Source of the DNA: Actinernus sp. WN-2022
Taxonomy: Eukaryota; Cnidaria; Anthozoa; Actiniaria; Actinernidae
NCBI GenBank assembly: GCA_030867875.1
Contig: JAOWCC010001608.1
Coordinates: 1 to 64,000, forward strand
Length of the DNA: 64,000 nucleotides
Reading direction: 5' to 3'
The notes under the pieces are model-generated. The model worked only from the letters and a program-made list of their open reading frames with translations, was not told the origin of the DNA and made no database searches. Each line of letters opens with the position of its first letter. Position 1 is the stretch's first letter. Positions 36,851 through 49,024 of this stretch are shown piece by piece. The position numbers and the translations under genes were made by a program.

Positions 36851-37364
36851 CTATACAGTCGTTTTGTCCTCTTTATCTTTTATCAGCTCAGTTAACTTCC
36901 TTATTTTGGACGGTTTCTTGTGATGAAAAATATACGTAGCAGGGATTTCTAAGCCAATGCCTTTGTTCCTTCGCTTTCCAGTCGCTCTCACTGAGATCTT
37001 CCCTCCATGCTTCAAGAATAAATGAAATACTCGTGACAAAGTCAAAGGCACATGCCCCACGATCTGTTGCATTCTTTTCTTCCCTTGCTCACGTTTAACT
37101 GCAACTGCATGCGTATCGTGTGGATTTTCAGGTTCGTGCTACGATAAATAATAAGAGACGAAGTGTTACACACAACATACTTTCGCATAAGCCCAAGCCG
37201 ATATCACTCTTGAATCTGGCCAGTAGATCGCCCTAGGATGTCTCACGAAAAACAGCAGAACCTACCTCACAGTCAAGAACTTCACCAATAGCTGCATCCC
37301 ATATTTCCTTGTAAGCGTGATACCCTCGAAGACACGATCGGAAGGAATATGTAGTTGTATCCAT
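36851..37364 (-). CDS. two-exon HIRAN-like small protein
   Basis: Minus strand: exon 1 runs from the ATG at 37364 to 37266, ending GAG before a donor gtaggt; exon 2 starts at 37138 after an acceptor 'tcgtag' and ends at the stop near 36851. The join is in frame and predicts about 128 residues. Exon 1 has SFRSCLRGYHAYKEIWDAAI; exon 2 has PENPHDTHAVAVKR, VGHVPLTLSRVFHLFLKHGG and GLEIPATYIF. This resembles a HIRAN-like family (ss-DNA-binding fold) that I know as multicopy in corals: 'NPxDxxAVAV ... VGHVPRxxSRxxxxFLxRGG ... GLEIPCxYxF'. It sits inside the Tigger inverted repeats, opposite to the transposase remnant. Whether it is expressed is unknown. Confidence 0.65.
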
Positions 37365-37609
37365 GACTCGAAGTAACAGCAGAAAACTAGAAAACATGTC
37401 TGTAATGTACTAACGGGATAAGCTGAGAGTAGGCCAATCGGATATCTACAAAAGGCCCACCCTAGACTGAGCGGTGCCAAATGTCAATCAGATGTCAATC
37501 ATTTGGGCAATTAATCCCTTTAATCCTATGGTCTCAAAGGAAGGTGAATTTCAGATCGATCACTATTTACACGTGCTTTGCGTTCTGTATTCTGTAACAT
37601 GTAATCTTC

Positions 37610-38000
37610 GATATTCAACCGCTGGAAGTTTATTGAGAGTGATGGCAAGCCAAGACAGCGCAGCCATTTCGCAACAGTAGATCAGTATCTTAACACCGTA
37701 TATCGGCCAACTGAAGCTGATGCGACCAGAGAAGCTCTAGAGGCAGTTCAACAAAAGGATGGCGACGAAGTAGAAAAATCAGATTCAGACGACGATTGTG
37801 TAGAACTAGAGCCAATGCCTCTAACTCCCCTCGAAGCCAATGAAGCGGTGCAGGCTTTGCGCAATTTCGTTATGACATTTAACGAATCAGGAGCAAGGGA
37901 AAGAGAATTTCTGCGCGCTCTCTCTACAATGGAGGACACCTTTGTAAGAGTTCGATGCAATGGACAGAGGCAGTCAAACCTTGATGAGTACTTCAAGTGA
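37610..38000 (+). pseudogene. Tigger/CENP-B-like transposase, C-terminal remnant
   Basis: The plus strand from about 37650 reads through an acidic stretch (EKSDSDDD) and then EANEAVQALRNFVM, FLRALSTMED and QSNLDEYFK with a stop at 37998-38000. This matches the C-terminus of Tigger transposases, where a helix 'AxxALxxLxxFxE...LxxLExxl' precedes a short 'Q..I..FF' tail. The HTH and DDE parts are missing, apparently replaced by the HIRAN-like gene. Confidence 0.6.
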
Positions 38001-38345
38001 GAAAATGAACTCTAATTTTTCTGATTCTATATTTTTTTAGTTTTGTTGCGCATTAAACCGCCCTAGAACAAATGTACGAGGCCGTAATTTGCAGAACGTT
38101 TATCGAGTACATAATGAAACACTTGTACAGACAGTCAGTACTACTGTAGTAAGTAAATTAACAAATTGTATGGAAGTTGTTAGAATTGAACAAAATACAA
38201 TACGGACACTACTCCCGATATAACGATATTTTTTAGTTTTTCCTGCGTTATCGTTAAATCGAGACTTCGTTTATAACGATAATTCGATATAACGATACGA
38301 TTTGGCCGGTCCCTTGGTGTATCGTTATATCGAGGTTCCACTGTA

Positions 38346-38480
38346 TAGCGTTTATTTCTCCATGAAGTTTTGTTGGCCAAAGATTCATTTTCACCTGTCA
38401 GTATGTCACGTTTTGCTTGGAGTAACGAGTTCTCCATTTTCAGATCATTAAGCGTTTTTCTTTTCTTTTTCATTGATTGA
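38346..38480 (-). other. interrupted coiled-coil frame beside the Tigger element
   Basis: Minus-strand codons 38473-38346 give MKKKRKTLNDLKMENSLLQA, a charged helix that runs directly into the Tigger border. Across the element the reading continues for a few residues before a stop near 36477. The Tigger element therefore landed in an older reading frame; its identity is unknown. Confidence 0.3.
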
Positions 38481-38769
38481 ACTGTGTAGCACTGGATTGG
38501 CTATTTTGAACTTTTACTAGGGTCGTTTCCCTGCCTCAGTTCTGTCAGCATTGGGAAAGGCAAGCTCGTGTCCCTAGCTGCTGTAGTTGAGTTTGAAGGT
38601 GGAATGTGGTCGAAGGCGTTGTCATAATCGGCAGGCTGCTTGCTTTGCATGGTCTGTATTCCTTAATTGAACTTGCCTATCTCCAACTACAGCTTTGAAT
38701 TTTCGTTTTTAAGTTCTTCAACTTAGGTTTTAACACTCCTTATAAAAACTATCCCACATTTTGTTACCA

Positions 38770-40076
38770 CCACTTGTCAGTTCTAGTTCGACCACGCTAT
38801 CTTGGCTAATAAACTAGGGACGTTGGACCTCCCACATGGAATCGTGCGTTGGATTATTGATTTCTTAAAGTGCCGTAAGCAGAGAGTCAAACTAGAGCGT
38901 GACTGTAAATCAGAATGGAAAGACATCCCTGCAGGCGTCCCACAGAGAACCAAGCTAGGGCCGTGGCTCTTTGTACTTATGATCGACGATATAGGAGTCA
39001 CCAACACCGACTTATGGAAATATGTAGATGACACGACTATCGCTGAACCTGTCCATAAGAACGAAATAAGTAACATCCAGAATGCTGTATCAGAACTGGC
39101 CACAAAGTCGCACCAGAATAAGTTTCAATTAAATCAAGCAAAATGCAAAGAGCTACGAATATCATTTGCTAAGAGTGCCCCCAACTTCGCCCCTGTCGTT
39201 GTGGATGCGAAACCTATTGAAGTAGTTTCCAACTTCAAACTACTTGGCCTGAACATTTCAGATAACCTAAAATGGAACGTTCATATCTCGGAAATCATAC
39301 GAAAGGTGTCTACCCGACTGTACTTCTTGAAGCAACTTAAAAGAGCAAACGTGTTAACAAAGGAACTCTTGACATTCTATGTTACATGCATACGCCCAAT
39401 AACCGAATACGCCTGTCCCGTGTTCCATAACGGGCTCCCGCAGTATTTGTCGGAGGATTTAGAAAGACTGCAGAAGCGTGCTTTAAGAATCATTTACCCA
39501 TTCACCACCTATCCTGAAGCTTTGGCAGCCAGTAACCTAACTCCACTCTACGATCGCAGAAATGCCCTAACAATCAATCTATTCAACGAGATCAGCTCCA
39601 ATGTGAACCATAAGTTGCACAACTTACTGCCTAAACCAAACACATGTAATGCTAATCTTAGAAGTAAGCGGAGTTTCAATGTGCCCATATGTAAGACCAA
39701 CAGACTGAAAAACAGTTTCATATATAGTAATAGCAATTAGAATATAACAATATAACAATAACCAGAATATATATAGCAATATTGAGTAGAACCTTCATGA
39801 TTATCAAGACACAGTTCTACATATAGTAAGATTATATCTAGCAACTATCAGTAGCAATATTGATTAGAATTTTAATTATCAAGTCCAACAGACTGAAGAG
39901 TTTTATACTTTATAGTATTATTAATTAGATTATAATTAGCAACTATATTTTATATCAGTAGCAACATTGATTAGAATTAATTTTAATTATCAGTATTTTC
40001 AAATTTAATGTAAAGTCTTACGCAATTCAGCTTTCCAGCTGCAACAGTTATTACTAATAAACCATCTATCTATCTA
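38770..40076 (+). pseudogene. CR1/L2-like LINE, RT second half and C-terminus
   Basis: Frame 38802-39740 is open for 312 residues: GIVRWIIDFLKCRKQRVKLE, AGVPQRTKLGPWLFVLMIDD, KYVDDTTI (the catalytic Y-x-D-D box), then FKLLGLNISDNLKWNVHI, YACPVFHNGLP, LQKRALRIIYP and RSKRSFNVPICKTNRLKNS at the C-terminus. This is the order of Jockey/CR1-group LINE ORF2. The 5' half, with endonuclease and early RT, is missing. The 3' UTR is AT-rich and ends 'ccatctatctatcta' near 40062-40076. The long open frame implies a fairly recent, 5'-truncated insertion. Confidence 0.85.
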
Positions 40077-41679
40077 GCCGCCATCTCGTTTATTGTGTCC
40101 AGCATGTGATGCCCTAGTGCCCATATGCACTCGTTTTGAATTATGGCGATGTACATGTATGTCTCTTAGTCTTTGGTAGTCTTGATGTACTCTAGAATCT
40201 GCATTTTTGGTTTCTTTTTTTTTTTAAAGAACATGTATACCTTGAAGCAACAAAATTGAAATACCATTGGTTGAACAACTCAAAGCTGATAACTATATTT
40301 CCTAATGTTAGACCTTGAACTTTGTGAACTGTACATGCCCATGTTAAAGTGAGAGGGAAATATGTACCCTTTGTATTTCTGGTGATGACGGCTTGCCTGT
40401 TAGTATTGGTACAATAGGCACAGCCTTATTTTGTCTGTAGTAAGTGTGTCTTTCGATTTGTTTATTAATATGTTAACAACGTTTTCAAAATTAAATTTAA
40501 TGTACACAATGCTTGGTTTGCAAGTTTTCTGATTAACAACGATTCTAGTTTTTATGTCTTCAGTTTGTGAAGCTGTCGGGGAATCTTTGATCATCCTTTT
40601 GTCTCATTGTGTCACTCTCCACTCTCGAACTTTTCCATCAAAGGTCTGTGCACTTTTTGCGAGTTCATACATGTATACGTGAGTACATCTTTTCTGCTGA
40701 TACATTCTCTTTCTCCAAGCCAGTTTTAAAGTTATGTAGACCTCAGTCAGTAATCGTCACCACCCAATGGCTGGCAATCTTATTTGATGACGTCAGGCCG
40801 CCATGGAGCTTGGGCTGCCGTGAAGGTACTTCATAGTCAGCGAAATAATACACACCAACAGTGTCAAATATCATGCACTTCACAGTTCAGAGGAACCTCT
40901 GAACTTAATTTGTGAGGCAAACAAACTCAAACTCACTCAGTCAGTGTCAAAAGATAAATACCGTATTTACCCGAGCTGGCTTGTACTGCTCGAAACGAGC
41001 CACAGCATTGGCTTACCCAACAATACAAAAACCCTAACCTTTAGAACGTGCAGTACAAAAACAATGCAGCTACAGTATAATGGTGCAAACCGAATACAGG
41101 TTTCGACCGGTACTGTATTACCCATTTACCCATGTATAATACGTGCTTGTGTATAATGCGCACCCTACTTTATCAGGGAGATTTCGAAAAAAATGCAAAA
41201 TCATAAAATAGGGGAAAAAGAAAGAAAGGTCCGAAACTAAAAAGGTCTGATATACAAAAAGATGTGGAAGTTCGATATTGTTTTTAGTTGGTTAAAGCAT
41301 GAAAACTGTAATAGACAAAGCAGCACTGTGTTGTGTTATTGAATAAAATATTGTTGTTTTCCCGTGCGAGAAAAAGACAACACAGCACAAATTACATAAA
41401 AAAATACAATTCTTAGCTATAATTATAGTTTTACAATTTATTTACCAGATATCCATTAAAGTTCGCTTTAAAGTGTCTTTGTTCGTTGATTCTCACACAA
41501 TGCCCCGCAATGGCAAACAAATTAAAATCCTTTGAACTCCGATTCGTCACTGTCCGACTGGAATAGATTCCGAAGAAATGAATCGTCCAGCTTTGGTTCA
41601 CTGTCAGCAATCATTAAATGTGAAATCTTCCTCTGTTCCATTGATACTTCAAACTCCTTGTCACTACTGTTATTGTCAT
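40077..41679. other. no recognisable gene
   Basis: No supported coding sequence. The phrases 'aataccgtatttaccc' (40959) and 'ccatgtataatacgtgc'/'gtgtataatgcgcac' (41129-41163) resemble the ends of a small repeat family but are not a clear inverted pair. Confidence 0.35.
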
Positions 41680-42255
41680 CTACAATGTACCTTTATCACA
41701 GTGCAGGTAGAGGTATGTTCCCTTAGTTTTACAATTGGGATTGATGTGCTGCATTTTGGGGCACTTTGTAAGTGGCAACGAGGCAGTGATGGGCTGTACT
41801 GTTTTCTCCAAGGACAAGCAACTTTTCATGGGCCGTATGTATATCAGGGTGTTATTACCCACGGCATCCTTGATGTAGGGGATGCTGTACCATCGCTTGG
41901 CATTGCAATTAACGTTAGGGGTCCGCATGTCCCGCCTGTTCCAGCTCGCAGGAGCTCAAATCCTCCATCTTGGGATTTTAATTTTGGATAATCCTTTTCA
42001 AGTACGTCGTTCAAATTCACAAAGTTTCCATTTTTATTTGGAAGAACGACCTTTCGTTTCCCTAACTCCACTTCTTTAAGGACTGCCATATATTGCTGCA
42101 GAGTCTTGCTTTGTTCAGTGTTTGAGAGCAAGCAGAAATGGTGAGTCCAGGATTCTTTTGGTTGGATCATGATGAAGACTTTAGCTGATCGTTTCCCTTT
42201 CTTTGAAGGAGCTTGAAATCTATTTCCACTTCCTGAGAGTGAAGGAAAAGCCCGT
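41680..42255 (-). pseudogene. exon of an uncharacterised, repeated cnidarian protein family
   Basis: A splice acceptor 'tcattttgtttcag' precedes codon 1 at about 42255. The exon reads KVFIMIQPKESWTHHFCLLS, GKRKVVLPNKNGNFVNLNDV, KDYPKLKSQDGGFELLRAG, then after a frame change near 41905 YSIPYIKDAVGNNTLIYIRP and PLTKCPKMQ. I recall this order from multicopy coral proteins annotated as G2/M-phase E3 ligase-like, where a C-x2-C motif ('TKCPxC') follows; here the second Cys is lost. The upstream exon was not found. Function unknown. Confidence 0.55.
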
Positions 42256-44063
42256 CTGAAACAAAATGACAACAAAACTTTAATATATTATTACTAGCGA
42301 TTTCTAATAGAAAGTGAAGTGCTGCGAGTTTGTGGATTTCCTGTAAATGTGTGACAAAGGCAGACCACATTGAAGATCGTTTCAACAATGCTGAACACGC
42401 ATCATTGGTGTGCGTCGTAAGTTATAAAAGAGTTCTCAATTATAAAAACCTTTGTTATGAAAATCAAAATGTTATGAAAACGTCTTTTTTAAAATTATAA
42501 TAGCGGTTATTGTTAAACTAACATCGTAAACAGCAACAAACAGTCCCGCTCACGTCAAATGTGACATCTTTACGTTTTTCTTAGAATTGTTTTACTAAAT
42601 GCGTTTCATTTTACGATTAAAGAACCACATCATTTTGAAAACATTGTTGAGGTCTGCATATAATAATGAGTTTTTGATTATGTAAATGATAATAGATTAA
42701 GATTGTTTAAAAAAAGATGTTCCACACATGTATAACGGAATTTTTCATTCAAAAATGTCAAATATATCACACACTTTACCTGAGAGGAAAATGATAACGT
42801 ATTATGGCTAACTCTAACAGTTAAGAATGTATCAAATCTGTAATTGTTCTTGAAAGTTAAACAATGAAATAGAGAACCATTATAGGGTCTTATAGAATCT
42901 GTACAATAACTTTGTTGCCAAGTAGTAATTTGTCTGAGTATATCACTAGTTGATTTCAAGTTGAAAGAGGTAAATGCATACATATAGTATAGCTATTGCT
43001 CAATGACTGCAACGAGCTAAATATCAGCAAACCAAGTTATCTACTGTAACAGGTCAGGGCACAGTTGTTATAGTACATATGTATATTGCCTATCAGTAGC
43101 GGAAACGAGATAAACAAAATTAAGCACTTAATATTTTTGTTTGCGACCGCATTGGGCCGCTAGCTTGACATGTTGGCCACGCATTCGGTTTGTTCCTACG
43201 TTTTGCCAGTCATTTGTTTTGTTCTCAGTTGGCTTGGTGTGCACAGCAATTAGCTTATATTTAGTTATAATTTTCTTGTTTTAATATAAGCTTATAGTTT
43301 GCACGTGCGCATGTCACAAATCCTGATCATGTTTTGTTGATTGTTGTGTTGATTTGACGAACTTACTTCAAATCCTTTTCAACTGCATCCACAATCGATT
43401 GCGATGATGTACATTGTGGAGGTTGAAGGCAGCTGTTGTTCAACATTTTACCAATCTTGGACATAGCTTCCCGTAAAAGAAAGACAACTTTGTTAACCTT
43501 CGTGATCGCCATTTTGCTTTTGTCACGTGAATAACTTTGGCGGGAAGAGCAACGTCTTCTGGGTAATCGCCGCTATCTTGGATTACCCAGAAGACCCTGG
43601 GAACGAAGGTTGAGAGAAGAGATGAGTTACCGCTAACTAGTTCAGATCGTCGTCGACGACATGAAGAAGAACACGACGACACGAAGAAAGGAATTTGATG
43701 AAACAAAGAACACGAAGACGATGGAATCCAATATGACGGCACGAAGAAACGAATGCAATGACACACAGAAATGAAAATAACGCCACAAAGAATTGTTTTC
43801 GATGCGAGTAAGACCTCGACGCCACGAAACCTGGATGCCGATTTTGTCCCCAATCTGACGCCATAGTTTACATGGAGGTCATCTGGTGTTTGTGCACAGT
43901 CCGTGTGTATAGGGAGCTCATCTGGTGTTTGTGCACAGTCAGTTTGTTTAGGGCCCTCTCACAGTTGTTTTCACCATCTGATAGGATGAAAGGGTGTAGG
44001 CCCCTGGGTAGACGCATGTCAAATAATTCTGGGCCAATCACTCTAACCCAGAGTGCAGTGAGG
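42256..44063. other. no recognisable gene; hairpin and short duplication
   Basis: No coding sequence supported. Near 43541-43613 a hairpin CTTCTGGGTAATC...GATTACCCAGAAG with a core GCCGCTATCTTGG and the outer phrase CAACCTTCG/CCCAGGGTCTTCT belongs to the same design as the ends of the element at 33364-34104. At 43876-43955 a unit containing TCATCTGGTGTTTGTGCACA is tandemly duplicated (period about 45). Confidence 0.5.
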
Positions 44064-45850
44064 TCAGAGAGAATCTGTAATTACAGCATCATTCCTGAAT
44101 ATTATCTCAATTGAGACAGGACCTTCTTGTGCATAGAGGACAAAGTCACATAAGTGTATTTCTGTTATGAGAAGTTGCATTTGTATTTGGTAATAATAGC
44201 CATGTTTCAGCTTCAGTGTACACTTCCCATCTTTAATGCCGAAGCACTGTCTGTTCAAAACATCCTTTGTAATTGATGCCTGCTCTGATACAATATGGTC
44301 TATGGTATTATCGTTAAATAACTTCAAAGATATTATTTCAACCAACCCATCGTAATCAACAATACCATCTGAGGAACAGCCTAGAAATGGAAACTTGGGG
44401 TTGACCCATAGACCAGTTTGTCAAACTTTTGATTTAGTTTTGCTTCATATTTGAGCACTGCTTTGGGCTCACTTTCAATACCATATCTCATCCAGGTTGA
44501 CTGAAATGAGTTCTCCATTTTCCAAATACTGGAATAGATGAAATTATAAGCTCTAACCTCAGCATTTAGACTCTCTTCTTTGACTAGCTTACCAATTATG
44601 CAAGCAGTCAAGGCAATTGGAGGCTATCAAGCGCCAAAATTTTTGCTTGAAGCTTGAACCATTCCTCACTGGCACTTTGGTCTCGGGTATTTGGAATTTC
44701 GGTCAGGAATTCTGATTTGAGATTTTAAGTCAAAGTTTGTGTGCTTTCTTTAAGAGTTTGTTCACATTCTAAATCAATATCATAACTATTATAAGTCATT
44801 TCCAGTTGGGTTTCCCACATAGAGAGATCTTCATTATTGGTATTGAAGGATATATTCTGATGGTCTCTTATCAAACCATTCACATGAGTAGGGTTTACAT
44901 GTCTATTAGTCTTGGGTCTTGGATCAAAGTCTATTACTTTTATCTCACTTTTCTTCATCTTTGAAGGGTAGTCCGCAGAAGATAACCTTTGCGGGTTCTT
45001 ATTGTGTTTTTGCCCTTATTCCAAGAGCATGGCTGGCTTATACAGGGAACTGAAACAGTCTGACCATACTCTTGGACATGTTCAAGCAAATACAAGCAAA
45101 CTGCGACAACGTGGCTGCAGCGGCCTAGTGTGGAAACCTTACAAGGTTCACAGGATGCATGTATCACAGACCCACTAGTGTTTGACAAATATTATTACAA
45201 ATATTACAGTTGGTGTGATAACCATACGGTTTATTACCGACTAAATAACATGTAGATGTAGATAACCAGCACGTTGTGAGGTTCTTATTGATGGCCATAC
45301 GTGAGCTCTAGCAAAGTAATGTTCGTCGGATTTTGTGTCCATAATGTCATGAACAAACCCTGAGTCTATATATTTCCTGCCATTATGTAGCGGTTTATCA
45401 GTCATATGTCCAAGGCTCTGATCTTCCTCGTTGTTTTGTGTTTGATCACGAATGACAGTTTTAATCGATTCCAATGCATAGTAGTAAATATGCCCGTAGT
45501 TGAAAAGAGAAGGTAAATCCTGAGACTGAAAGGGATACCAACCAGCTAATGGGGCTATAGGAACATCCCTGCTGTTTTGAAATAGTCCACATTTGCCTGC
45601 TTCATTATTCTCCCTGATAACTTTTGAAGCAAACCACTTTCTTTCGTTGATACTAACGTCGAGCGTGTGGTGATTTCACTTGATAAATTCGCAACATTTG
45701 GCGTTTTGTTTTAGTCCTGCATTGAAGCCACCGTTTAAGTTGTTCCACAGTATAATTACTGGGTTCTTGTTCGAAGAAAGATCCCGGAACACAATCGCTT
45801 TCCGTAAGAATTGTCAAAAGCCGAGCTGAAGTACTAGTAAACAAAGCCAT
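44064..45850 (-). pseudogene. SAP-SWIM-YqaJ nuclease, ISL2EU-like copy 3
   Basis: Broken minus-strand pieces in order: LLTILTESDCVPGSFFE and YTVEQLKRWLQCR (SAP-like, about 45810-45700), a middle part with YFARAHVWPSI (about 45320), a SWIM-like CEPCKVSTLGRCSH (about 45145-45105), SMWETQLEMTYN (about 44825), then YqaJ: LGCSSDGIVDYDGLVEI (about 44385-44335) and LNRQCFG, YYYQIQMQLLITE (about 44190). The E-x-K pair reads E-I-I-S, so the catalytic Lys is gone. No transposase partner or inverted ends were found to the left. Heavily decayed. Confidence 0.75.
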
Positions 45851-45892
45851 CTTTAGTGTGATTGTATTTAAGATATAGAAAACATTTCATGT

Positions 45893-46131
45893 GTTTCTAT
45901 AGAGTTATAGAAACACGAGTGGGAGTTTGGGATAACGAGAAATGGCAGTGGGAACACTTCCACAAGTGTTTCTATAACTCTATAGAAACAAGGGGAAAAT
46001 GTTTTCTATTTCCTTTATAAAATAAACGAATAAAAGCACCGAAACGCTCGCTTAATTTGATAACCAAAACGTAAATTCTCACAACAAGCGCGCGCTCAAC
46101 TGTCTATGTTTCTATAGAGTTATATAAACAC
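45893..46131. repeat. three copies of a near-palindrome GTTTCTATAGAGTTATAGAAAC
   Basis: The phrase TTTCTATAGAGTTATAGAAA or its complement occurs at about 45893-45917, 45967-45991 and (degenerate) 46108-46131. Each is nearly self-complementary, and the first two flank a 50-bp spacer to make a larger hairpin. The cluster lies between ISL2EU copies 3 and 2 and may be the end of a further element. Confidence 0.65.
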
Positions 46132-46616
46132 TGCTTACAGCCAATCAGAGTGCGCGTACTATCGAAACTATTTTATAAAGAGAAATAATACGCACGTGTG
46201 CATTGTTTGTCTGAGTCTCACGGGGTTCCAAACATCGGGACGTCAACTGTGCAGAACGCTATTAAGAGGCCATCTTCAATTTGACAATTTAAGAGCTCCA
46301 CTTTGTATTCCCCTTTCCGAAGTTCAAAGGGAGACTGGTGCCGAGCTCGCGCCGCAAGGAGTTTTGGGGCTGATTTTAGGGACGCGGCAAATTCATTTCA
46401 ATCATATGTGAAAACACCGGGACTAAATTAAAAGCCATTCTTGTTTATAGGTTAAAAGTGTTTTTTCAAATCTAAGTCACCCTGTTGGATAGAGATTACG
46501 TAGAAGAAACTTCAAGTATCTAACTTAATTCCGAGAGCTAGTGCAAATCATTTTGTAAAGAACTATCCTGTCGGAGGGAAGAGGTACGATGTCTACGGTG
46601 GAGGAGTACAGAGGCG

Positions 46617-49024
46617 AGTACAGAGGTTTTAAAACTTGAAGAAAAGGATGTACCTGGTGCAACACTTCCAAAACCTGCCGAACAGTGCACAATGGCTGTT
46701 TTAAAGCGCTGGTTGTCATGTCGTGGTGCCAAAGTTACCGGAAAACGAGAGGTTCTCGTGACCAGGTTTGTTCAAGTGGGATTTTTTTTAAACATCAGTG
46801 CTGTCATCAGCAAGTGTGCTTATTATCCCTTCAACGAACTTAAAATGAATGTCCCGAGCAAAGAACTATTGGTGTTTAAACCAAATAAGATAACAGAGAA
46901 AACGTAATATCTAAAATAGCGAATGACAATCGCTAACTTTTTTCATTACAAACACCGTAAATGTATGCAAATTAGTGACTGTATGATGGTCAGAAATATT
47001 CAGAGATGGTGGTTGGAAAATTAAATTAAAAGGTCTAAAATAGCGTGGTCCTCCATAGAAAGAATAATTTTATCCCTCATCCTTTACGGTGTTTCAGCTT
47101 AATTTGATTATGACCTCTTTTTTGAGGCAAAAATATACCCCAATATGACCCTACCCTTTCTCCACCCTTCTGCTAATTTTTGAAGTGTCTTATATAAAAA
47201 TTCTGAAAACATTTCCAAACAGAAGTCCATCATTATTCAATCTTTTTTTTTATACCATGCCGGTAATTATAATAAAAGATAAAAACATGACAAAAATTAA
47301 AATAATTAGCTTTAATGGCTTTAAATGATTAGCCTCATGGTAACATTGAATTAGTTTCTTCCTATGTAGGCTCAATAACTATGTTGAAAATGGACTGGCA
47401 AATGACATTGTGCACCCAGATGGTGGTGCAAATATAGCAAAAAAGAGATTAGAGCTTGGACTAGCTAAGGAAGTGAATCCTGAGATGGTTGAAAACTTTC
47501 CTTCAACTGGGTTTAAATGTGGAACATCTGAACTTCCAAGACTATCTTACAGTAACATTTGGAAGTACTTGATAGATGATGTAGAACTCCAAAAGCAGCT
47601 ATCAACTGAAAAACCAATTGTTAAAGGCTATAATTTTTATAAATCTGGACATGTACTTCAGATATTTTCAAAAAAGGATGATAACAGACATTATGCTAAA
47701 AGTAAGGTAATCCCTTCAATGAAAAAGGGTAAAGTATACACAGTGAAGATTATCATGGAATCAGGTGGTGATATAACTAAGGCTGTGTGTGGCTGCCCAG
47801 CAGGTGTGGATGGCCGCTGCAACCATCTTGCAGCAACTTTGTTTGCAATAGAAGGGACTTTCAGGAAGGGGGATGACATGGCAGTTGAAAACGAAAACAT
47901 CAAAGCCCTGTGCATGGAATGTGCCTAGCAAGAAACATAAATTAGAACCTCAGCCAGTTCAGTCTGTTAAATTCCAAAAACATGAGTATGGTAGAACAGT
48001 CAAACATGTATCGAGGGAGTGCAATGATGTCCGAGCTCCCCATCAGAGAGCCACACCTACCAGTGAAGACCTTAAACATTTTTATGATAAGGTAAAAGAA
48101 CTTGAAAAACAGACTGGTAAAATCATGGCATTAAGTACAATATTGCCTCACAATCTCCCAGAGGACACTAGCTCATCTAATGATGGTACATTTGTACATG
48201 TACTGACCCAGGAGGTGAATCAGAAAACCCTGACCCTGACGAATCTAAGTGGAAACTAACTTCACCTGACAAGTTGTACCACCCAATGTCATTGATGGAA
48301 ATTGCAAGCAAGGCTGATAGAGTCAAGCAACGATTGTTTGATTCCACAAAATATTGTGTTGACATTGAAAAGAAAACCAGAGACCAGCATAATTCTATGT
48401 TATGGTACAATGTCCGTAAGCCGAGAATAACAGCCTCAAAGACAAAAATATGTCTTATGAAGGACACAACAAGTCCAACAAAGGCAATTTCTGAATTACT
48501 TATGTATAAGCCAATTGTACAAACGAGTTATATGAAGGAAGGGATTCAAATGGAACCCAAGATCATCGAGAAGTTCAGTGAGGAAACTGGGAATATTGTC
48601 AAGAAGTGTGGATTTTTCATATCAGAGAGTCACCCTTTCTTAGGAGCCAGTCCTGATTGGAATCACCAGTCCTGGTGGTAATTTGGTTGAAGTGAAAAAA
48701 GTAACTTCTAAAGAAGATGAATCAATGGAAGTTACTCTTTGCAGAACAGGGATTTACAAAAGGAATGGAGCTAACATTTACCTAAATAATAAGCACAAAT
48801 ACTACAGCCAAATTCAGCAGCAACTTTTTTGTAGTAATTACAGTAAGTGTCACTTCATTGTATCAAATGGTATATGGTTTCACACAGAGTTAGTGGCCTT
48901 TGATAAATCTTTCTGGGACAGTGTGTTAGAACAACTGCAGAAGTTTTACTTTGCAAACATCTTTCCAGAATTGGTGTACCCCAGAGAAACATACTCTACA
49001 ATGACTCTACAGACTCTACAATGA
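46617..49024 (+). pseudogene. SAP-SWIM-YqaJ nuclease, ISL2EU-like copy 2
   Basis: Exon 1 (about 46617-46764) encodes [15 protein letters not shown] and [20 protein letters not shown] (SAP-like) and ends at a donor 'accag|gtttgt'. Exon 2 starts after 'cctatgtag' at 47370 (LNNYVENGLAND) and carries the SWIM motif CGCPAGVDGRCNH near 47790-47830. Frame changes near 47900, 48260 and 48660 then break the YqaJ part: MLWYNVRKPRITASKTKI, FLGASPD (about 48640-48655), LVEVKKV (about 48685) and YYSQIQQQLFC (about 48800). The same domain order as in 31084-32966, but with an intron after the SAP segment. Confidence 0.8.

Larger units (their letters stand above)
36499..38343. mobile_element. Tigger/pogo-like element with internal HIRAN-like gene
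   Basis: Ends CAGTGGAACCTCGATATAAC and its complement form the inverted repeat of Tigger/pogo transposons, flanked by TA (36497-36498, 38344-38345). The subterminal DNA repeats 'CGATATAACGAT'-type units about eight times on the left and several times on the right. Inside lie a C-terminal piece of a Tigger transposase on plus and a spliced HIRAN-like reading frame on minus. The DDE core of the transposase is absent, so the 1.85-kb element cannot move alone. Confidence 0.85.
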
